Shown here: positions 58,322 through 64,000 of the stretch, piece after piece
Position numbering within the stretch: position 1 is the stretch's first letter
How the letters are laid out: every line of letters begins with the position of its first letter
Assembly (NCBI GenBank): GCA_024036415.1
Contig: JAMWET010001928.1
Location: 19,715-83,714, forward strand
Reading direction: 5' to 3'
DNA length: 64,000 nucleotides
Source of the DNA: Prochilodus magdalenae
Taxonomy: Eukaryota; Chordata; Actinopteri; Characiformes; Prochilodontidae
Program-made: the position numbers and the translations under genes
The notes under the pieces: model-generated
Database searches by the model: none
What the model saw: only the letters and a program-made list of their open reading frames with translations
Told to the model about the DNA's origin: nothing

Positions 58322-59754
58322 TACTTCATCCTTTATAAAGCATTTCCAGCAAGCACTGGGCTGATTTCACCTTAGAAAGACGTATGATGGATGCTTCGTT
58401 TGTCAAAGAGGCTAAAGTAAGAGTTGGGTAGCCGTATAAACACTACCCTTCAGTGTACTGTAGCTCTTTGCAGCTTAAACCCATGACGGGTTTGATTGCT
58501 GATGAGTGCTGAGTGCTTGGGCTCTCCTCCGAAGGTATAACTGTGATCAGGTTTGCAGATGCTATAAAGATAAATGGCACAGCTTTCTAAACCTAATTAT
58601 TTCAAACCCATAACTGAACCTGCTTATTCATTAAACTTGAATCTTAAAGAGCTAGGCCTCCCCAAACATCTGACAGGTACTGTACGCTTTCATGCTCTTG
58701 GAGGACTGATGTCGGTGTTGTTCTCTCTGAGCAGGTAAGAGATGGTGGAGAAAAGTACGGGGGAGGCGAAGGATGTCCACCCTGCTGTCCAAAACCAGTG
58801 CTGCCCCCTTTCACAGAAGAAACTGGAAGGTGGGTACAGACCAATAACGTCATGCGCCGTCACAGATTACACCAGTAACAGCAGCCGCACCAATAGCTTA
58901 ATCTGAGTCAAGGAAGCCGGTCTACAGAACGATAGACGTCGGGTAGCGCCATATCCTGAGATTCATTTCAATCATTTGCCTCCACCGTGTGATGGAGAGC
59001 TAGTTTCAGAAGATATAAGCAGTTTGACCAATGTTAGATAAGGATTATGATCATTGTGTACTGTAAACTATTATAAACACTGGCTGATAGATGGTTAATG
59101 GTAGAACTCTGGATATCCACAATGCTTTGTAAAGGCACCAGGCGTTAAATACCGTGTATAATGCGTTATAGTGCCAGTATAATTGCTTACAAGTAGTAGT
59201 TATGATTACATGCATGACCCAAGAGAATGTCACGTTGGGTTTCATAATGCATTATAATATCCACTCATTACAACACTGTAAACATAAACAGGCCAATGAT
59301 CTACAGCAGAGTCCTGATATATTCCCAGACCCATCACAACAAAGGCTACCAAGCACTCGAGCATGTTTGGTAATATGAACAAAAATATGATTTTTATAAG
59401 TAATATTTATTCTAGCCAACTGGTTACTGTATAGATATTAAAATGCATTATGGAACCTGACTTTATGAAGGCGTAGACTCTTGTTTTATAGAGTGTTATG
59501 CATGTCATTATAACTATTTACCTTGAGGAAAAACTTGTTGTTGAGCATGTTTTGGCTGGTTAACCAGTATAAACCAGCAGAAACCAGAACTAACCAACAG
59601 GAATTCCATCTGAATTCCAATGCTCATTTTTTCTGAAGGGTAAATGCAATAATATATTATTATGTCTGGCATTATGAGGTGATATGCATGCCATGCAATG
59701 CCTTTCGCATTCATAAAGTACAGGATTCATATGAAGTGTTATCCTATACCAACT
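58322..59754. other. Region upstream of artn, no gene seen
   Basis: Mostly single-copy. 58640-58860 contains CTGAGCAGGTAAGAGATGG, a strong donor-like site, and may hold a 5' noncoding exon of artn, but there is no independent support. Confidence 0.3.
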
Positions 59755-59801
59755 AATATCAGCGGACATTCACTGATAGCAAAGTGCAAAATAGCTAGAT
59801 G
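59755..59801 (+). repeat. 47-bp direct repeat flanking copy 1, left
   Basis: Matches 60252-60298 with two mismatches, so copy 1 of the 451-bp segment is bracketed by direct repeats. They are too long for a normal transposon target duplication. The segment at 62789 lacks them. Confidence 0.85.
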
Positions 59802-60252
59802 CATAGATAAGCGTAGCTGCTACTACTGTTTTGAGCTATGCAGTACTGCTATATCTGTACATTTGCCCGGTCTCGGAAACTACACAATCAGGTCTAGGTT
59901 AGAGACGGTTTGAGGCAAGTGATTTAGCCATGCCGATTGCTTTTAATGCTAGTGGGTGACTATGCTTGTTAGCTACATTAGCCTTGTAGCTCCAGTGCAA
60001 ACCTCCCACACTAAACATGCATTGGCTAATCCTGGTACAGGTGTTCTGGGAGCTAGGCTAGAGAAGAAATGTAGGCCCGTGTTGAGAAACTCTGCTTTAT
60101 GTTACCAAATCCCTTCATGCCGGAGAGAAAATTGTGGAGCCAGAGTAGATAAAGGCTACAAAACATAGAGATGCTTTTGGAATCTCTATGGTGGTGAAAC
60201 GCTGGAGATTAAAGACAATGGCTTTACTCAATCAAAATGTTTTTCTTTTACA
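59802..60252 (+). repeat. 451-bp direct repeat, copy 1 (upstream of artn)
   Basis: Aligned by eye, this matches 62789-63239 over all 451 positions with seven substitutions and no gaps (about 98.4% identity), in the same orientation. It lies about 440 bp upstream of the first visible artn coding exon. It holds no convincing gene, and the 70-codon open frame inside it is not conserved as a recognisable protein. It could be a recent local duplication or two insertions of an unnamed element. Confidence 0.93.
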
Positions 60253-60298
60253 ATATCAGCTGACATTCACTGATAGCTAAGTGCAAAATAGCTAGATG
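60252..60298 (+). repeat. 47-bp direct repeat flanking copy 1, right
   Basis: Right partner of 59755-59801, 497 bp away. It is consistent with a partial tandem duplication whose unit is the 47-bp piece plus the 451-bp piece. Confidence 0.85.
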
Positions 60299-60671
60299 TA
60301 ACAAATTGCTTGGGTGGGGGGGATGATCTGTCCCAACTTTAGTGCTCCAGCCAGTTCTTTTTTAAACCTACCACATCCCATTTCCCTGCAAGTGACCATT
60401 TAGTATGTATGTCCACTCAGCATCCATCCTGGCAATATCCCTTACAGTTATCACCAATCATACAAGACCAGGCTACCACCAAGGGTGTCACTTTCCATAA
60501 TGCAGTCACTACGTTGAGCATTATAGTTATCTTGTTTTATTATTCAGCCAATAAAATGGCCTCTTCCTCTTTTGCAATGTTCCTGGCAGGAGGCAGATAC
60601 AAAATGTGGGAGGTTGGATGAAAAGTCCACATGGCAAAGGATAGCAGTGGGGATGGAACACTTACAGAACT
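60299..60671. other. Immediate upstream sequence of the artn coding exon
   Basis: Single-copy; intron or 5' UTR depending on transcript structure. It includes CCAATAAAATGG near 60548 and in-frame ATG 60653. Confidence 0.4.
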
Positions 60672-60688
60672 CTTTGTTGTTTCCACAG
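60672..60688 (+). other. artn: artn splice acceptor before the first visible coding exon
   Basis: A pyrimidine-rich stretch ending in TTTCCACAG stands directly before ATG 60689. It implies an upstream exon carrying 5' UTR or a few extra codons. No such exon could be identified with certainty; 58640-58735 (with CAGGTAAG) and 24735-24931 are the only donor-bearing candidates noticed. Confidence 0.6.
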
Positions 60689-61740
60689 ATGGTTCTTTGG
60701 GTGCTTGTATCTCTACTGCCCCTAGTGGTTGGAGAGAGGCCTTGGTTTAGAGAAGATTCTGAAGATGCAGTGGGCTTAGTCAGTGCCGTGCTAGACGAGC
60801 AGCCTTTCGAAACCCTACCCCAAGAAGAAGACGAGATGGGAGATGGGGACGGCCATTCTCCATGGCAGAGCCTATTTGGTGAGTTTGCTAGTGGGGAGTG
60901 ATCAAGGCTAGACAATTTTCGCTGTGTGCTCACTACTGACTTAACGTGGGACGCTCAAAACTGAAAAGCATGCCTGACTTATTGAGCTACCTTCATGAAT
61001 TTGATTGATTGCCATTTGGATCAGACTGGCATGGACTCTTCTAACCAATGTGATTTACTGCTTCAGTGATTAGCACTCTCCTCTGTAAGTGTTGAGGCCA
61101 TCACTTTGGGGTGTATATTGAAAAGTTTTTTTGAAAAGCTTCAGGAGGGACATCAGCAGGTCAGGTGCACAGAAATGGGTGACAGAGGGTTATTACAGAA
61201 CCTCCTTTAGGTGCTAAAGAAGGCACAAGACTATGCTTAGCTAGTTTGCCCTGAAGTAATCTCTCTTTCTCTCTGTTGCTTTCAGAGCCTTCCGTCTTTG
61301 TAGAGGAGGAGCGTCCGGCACGGTGGGAGCGCTCGCCCCGCTCCTCTGAGACTTCAGATGCCCAGTCGAAGGGATCTCACAAGAAAAAGAAGAAGAAGAA
61401 GAAAGAGAAAGGAGACAAAAAGCAAGGTCACAGTAGCCGGGACTGCCGACTGGAGAGGCGAGAGATGCGAGTGAGGGACCTAGGCATGGGTCATGACTCG
61501 GACGAGATCATCCTCTTCAAGTTCTGCGTGGGTTCTTGTCAGAGCTCCCGGGGGAACTATGACCTGGCATTACGGGCACTGCTGACCAACGGCAGCCTCC
61601 CCAAACGAACTGCTCGGAAGATCAGTGTCCAGCCATGCTGTCGGCCAACGGGCTATGAGTCCGTCTCCTTCATGGATGCCTCCACCACCTGGAGGACCAT
61701 TGAAAAAGTCTCGGCCTCTGACTGTGAATGTGTAGGTTGA
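60689..61740 (+). CDS. artn: Artemin, GDNF-family neurotrophic ligand (two visible coding exons)
   Basis: Coding exons are 60689-60878 and 61286-61740 (stop TGA 61738-61740), joined through a split GAG codon, giving about 214 aa; human artemin is about 220 aa. Seen: a hydrophobic signal peptide (residues 1-15, MVLWVLVSLLPLVVG), an acidic pro-region, RPAR (73-76) and RSPR (79-82) as possible proprotein cleavage sites, eight consecutive lysines (96-103), then the knot domain with seven cysteines at 117, 144, 148, 181, 182, 210 and 212. Family signatures are DLGMGHDSDE, FCVGSC, QPCCRPTGYESVSFMD and the C-terminal CECVG. GHDSDE, VSFMD and WRT next to the CC pair fit artemin better than GDNF, neurturin or persephin. 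Known for the family: a secreted disulfide-linked dimer that signals through a GFR-alpha co-receptor (GFRA3 for artemin) and RET in sensory and sympathetic neuron development. A sequon NGS lies at 165-167. The start is uncertain: a splice acceptor ends at 60688, directly before ATG 60689, so a 5' exon is expected. An in-frame ATG at 60653 would add 12 residues if that acceptor is unused. Confidence 0.93.
60879..61285 (+). other. artn: artn intron (407 bp, phase 1)
   Basis: The donor GTGAGT starts at 60879, after CCTATTTG. The acceptor is a long pyrimidine run ending in TTGCTTTCAG at 61285. Splicing joins G (60878) to AG (61286-61287) to make a Glu codon and keeps the frame from signal peptide to cystine knot. 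The same split between pro-region and mature domain is usual in GDNF-family genes. Confidence 0.88.
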
Positions 61741-61747
61741 AAGAAGC

Positions 61748-61880
61748 AGAGAATCAATCTCCTGTGGAGGCTTAGAAACAGAGGCGTTGCCAGAGCCACC
61801 CAAGGCTGCAGCTTCAGGGACCGGAGACATGCAGAGTGAAGGCTAAACAGTGAGATACCTGTGGAAGGATACGGCAGGGT
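61748..61880 (+). repeat. artn 3' flank, first copy of a diverged tandem duplication
   Basis: Probably within the artn 3' UTR. The order of blocks (GAGAATCAATCTCC, GAGGCT-AGAAACAGA, CTTCAGGGA, GGACATGCAG-like, GGATAC-GCAGG) recurs at 62261-62440 with insertions in the second copy. No AATAAA signal was seen shortly after the stop codon. Confidence 0.6.
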
Positions 61881-61964
61881 CTTGATGATACTAAGCACTT
61901 ACAGTAAATTCCTGCTGGCTGGCATGTTGATCTTGACCCATATAATCAAATAATGCTATGTGTT

Positions 61965-62115
61965 CCCAGTGGTTGGATAGCATGGTGGATAACACTGTTG
62001 CCACACAATGATTAGAGGATCTCTCCTTGTCCAGGCAGGAACGACAAGAGTCCTTGAACAAGACTCCTAATACTATGTTCCTCTACCATTATTACTTGCT
62101 TTGGATAAGAGTGAT
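61965..62115 (+). mobile_element. Degenerate tRNA-derived SINE fragment
   Basis: Contains AGAGTCCTTGAACAAGACTCCTAAT and a tail like GCTTTGGATAAGAGTGATGC, both matching the better SINE copies at 33006-33222 and 18661-18863. The tRNA-like head is only weakly recognisable. Confidence 0.65.
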
Positions 62116-62260
62116 GCATACATACATTTATGTTTATGGTGATATAGCTTACGGAATGATACAGGTGAGAGCTACACAGGGATACAGCCGGGTCTCCAGG
62201 ACATGCACCATATATTCTATATTACAAAAGGACGGAGAAAGTGTTGGCTAAGCTCTGCTG

Positions 62261-62440
62261 GGAGAAATCAATACCTCCTTGAGGCTGAGAAACAGAAGCA
62301 CCTGGAAAGAGAGGCAACATGAAACCAGAGGCACCCCAGGTTGCCACTTCAGGGATCATGGACATGCAGGGTCAGGACCCCACAGAGCTGTTCCTCGTGA
62401 GAAAGTTTTGGAGGGATACAGCAGGACATGGTATACGAGA
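62261..62440 (+). repeat. Second copy of the diverged artn 3'-flank duplication
   Basis: Offset about 515 bp from 61748-61880. Shared words include GAAATCAATACCTCC, GAGGCTGAGAAACAGAAG, CTTCAGGGATC and GGATACAGCAGG. No copy of the cystine-knot exon lies in front of it, so this is not a second artn gene. Confidence 0.55.
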
Positions 62441-62788
62441 CCTGTACTGTATGTATTATATTAGTGTTTCTCCACGCAGGCCAGGGGTCTACCAGATGGT
62501 CCACATATTTGCCATAGCCCAACTCCTAATGCTCTTAAACCAAGCCGTAAAAGCTCGGGCAAAGCCATAAGAGGCAAACATGGGTTCGAGCAACTAAGGC
62601 ATGGTGTCTCACCAATGTTTGCTTCTTTGGTTTGGGACTTTAGCACCCATTAGCATGACCTGAAGTCATTATGTACTTGCTTCAAACCACTTAAAGTCTC
62701 TTTGAGACTCACAACTTGAAGTGGTCTGAAGTAGATGTTTTTCTTTAGGCACTGCTGGTCCCCTGTTATCTATGGACAAAGTACATGG

Positions 62789-63239
62789 CATAGATAAGCG
62801 TAGCTGCTACTACTGTTTTGAGCTATGCAGTACTGCTATATCTGTACATTTGCCTGGTCTCGGAAACTACACATTCAGGTCTAGGTTAGAGACGGTTTGA
62901 GGCAAGTGATTTAGCCATGCTGATTGCTTTTAATGCTAGTGGGTGACTATGCTTGTTAGCTACATTAGCCTTGTAGCTCCAGCGCAAACCTCCCACACTA
63001 AACAAGCATTGGCTAATCCTGGTACAGGTGTTCTGGGAGCTAGGCTAGAGAAGAAATGTAGGCCCGTGTTGAGAAACTCTGCTTTATGTTACCAAATCCC
63101 TTCATACCGGAGAGAAAATTGTGGAGCCAGAGTAGATAAAGGCTACAAAACATGGAGATGCTTTTGGAATCTCTATGGTGGTGAAACGCTGGAGATTAAA
63201 GACAATGGCTTTACTCAATCAAAATGTTTTTCTTTTACA
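62789..63239 (+). repeat. 451-bp direct repeat, copy 2 (downstream of artn)
   Basis: Second copy of the 59802-60252 segment, same orientation, about 1.05 kb after the artn stop codon. A six-base TACATG occurs at both edges (62782-62787 and 63236-63241), which could be a target duplication, but copy 1 has no equivalent. It contains an ATTAAA hexamer near its 3' end. Confidence 0.93.
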
Positions 63240-63645
63240 TGACAAATATTACACGAAACCTTCCTGTTTCATTTCATCTGTCCGTTTGTTACTGGAGGAT
63301 GTCAGCGCTCAGCCTCTGTATCAGCCAGTACTGGCAGCATGTCCAAAACCTCCAGTCACTGTAACTCACTTCATTGCAGCCTAGAAACAGTGGTTTGAAT
63401 GAAGCCATTCCAAATCAGGTGGGATCAGCAAGTACAGCTAACGACAGCCGGTACTTATTGCCGATCTTTGCCCTCACTCTTCACATTCAGGCTATACTTC
63501 CTAGATTACAGACACCTTTTGTCTGGCTAGACGGTAAAACCTTTATGCGACTAGTTTTGAAGCAACTTAACAATCAAAATCACTAAGAATACATTTGACT
63601 CAGAGCCGCCAGAAGGATCTAATTTCCCGCCATTCGTTTTATGTA
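63240..63645. other. Low-repeat stretch, no gene seen
   Basis: Short frames only and no repeat recognised. Confidence 0.4.
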
Positions 63646-64000
63646 AACTCATCATTAAAAGAATAGCTGCACCCAGAAGGAAGTGTCTGTTCGCGGTGCT
63701 GTTGGGAAGGAAGATAAAGGTGACCAGGATCAATAAATTATGATCCATTTAGACTGATATGATCAATATTTATTGAGCTACACCTACAGAAGTAGTATCT
63801 GTGGTATGTAGTAGTATGGCTTCAGGCCCTGTGTTTGCTAACGCAGCATGCCAGACGTCTCGGCATAGAGTTGTAGAGGTTCCTAATGGTGTCCTGTGAT
63901 AATCCATCCAGGTAGCTTGAACATCCTTACACAGTTCCAGCAGATGGTGCGGCAGGGGTGGAGGTGGAGTGGCACCAGGCATTCTGGACGTGTGATCTGT
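63646..64000 (-). mobile_element. Tc1-like transposon, family B, cut by window end
   Basis: Starts after a TA with an AACTCATCATTAAAA terminus and the shared AGCTGCACCCAGAAGGAAG subterminal block. Reading on the minus strand, it gives the C-terminal part of a Tc1/mariner-type transposase: about 63982-63770 is open and includes LCRDVWHAALANTGPEA-type sequence. Related copies are 16185-16763, 32873-33832, 35818-36055 and a piece at 22279-22383. The element continues beyond 64000. Confidence 0.8.

Noticed and set aside
62261..62570. Second artemin-like gene downstream
   Set aside because: Only 3' flank words are duplicated; no cystine-knot cysteines or CCRP-type motif are present in any frame.

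Overview
The window looks like a ray-finned fish (teleost) genome. The evidence is a spliced artemin-type neurotrophic factor gene with GT-AG introns, tRNA-derived SINEs with the fish-type tail, many decayed Tc1/mariner transposons with TA target duplications, and very abundant micro- and minisatellites. A characin/catfish-like (otophysan) fish is my guess from the repeat families, with low confidence. There are no bacterial-type operons, and most long open frames here arise because tandem repeats lack stop codons.

Only one protein-coding gene can be defended: artemin (artn), a GDNF-family ligand, on the + strand near the right end. Its two visible coding exons are 60689-60878 and 61286-61740 and encode about 214 residues: a signal peptide, an acidic pro-region, a polylysine tract and the seven-cysteine cystine knot. 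Two 451-bp segments in the same orientation (59802-60252 and 62789-63239), differing at only seven positions, bracket these exons. A candidate promoter and first exon of an unidentified + strand transcript lies at 24735-24935.

Layout. 1-2.8 kb: a small element with terminal inverted repeats (TIRs) and a mariner remnant. 2.8-4.25 kb: a 32-bp minisatellite. 5-13.7 kb: a 21-bp AT-rich tandem repeat that decays into larger units, interrupted by a mosaic triplicated Tc1-like block (6.6-9.2 kb), a LINE-like 3' end and a SINE. 14.3-16.8 kb: three Tc1-like derivatives. 16.8-20.5 kb: mostly low-repeat DNA with one SINE. 20.5-24.5 kb: a 4-kb GTT/GCT triplet-repeat field containing a transposon fragment. 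25-33.8 kb: single-copy DNA, a MITE family, a 62-bp array with an inverted counterpart, an inverted pair of probably conserved noncoding segments, and a Tc1-like element carrying a nested SINE. 34.7-35.4 kb: a GATA/GACA block. 37-41 kb: a 68-bp array, CT-rich DNA, a duplicated noncoding segment and a TIR element. 41.5-47.4 kb: two minisatellites grown inside transposon-like repeats. 48.3-56 kb: pyrimidine tracts, a 2.6-kb array of hairpin-bearing modules (49.55-52.19 kb), AT-rich palindromic DNA and more CTTT tracts. 56-64 kb: low-repeat DNA, MITEs, artn, and a Tc1-like element running off the right edge.

Best lead for something undescribed: the modular array at 49.55-52.19 kb. It has nested periods (about 1377 bp and about 160-180 bp), a recurring GGGGC/GCCCC hairpin kept in most copies, and a perfect 13-bp terminal hairpin. 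I could not assign it to a named transposon class. Secondary leads are the artn-flanking repeats, repeated birth of minisatellites inside transposons, and duplicated noncoding segments.
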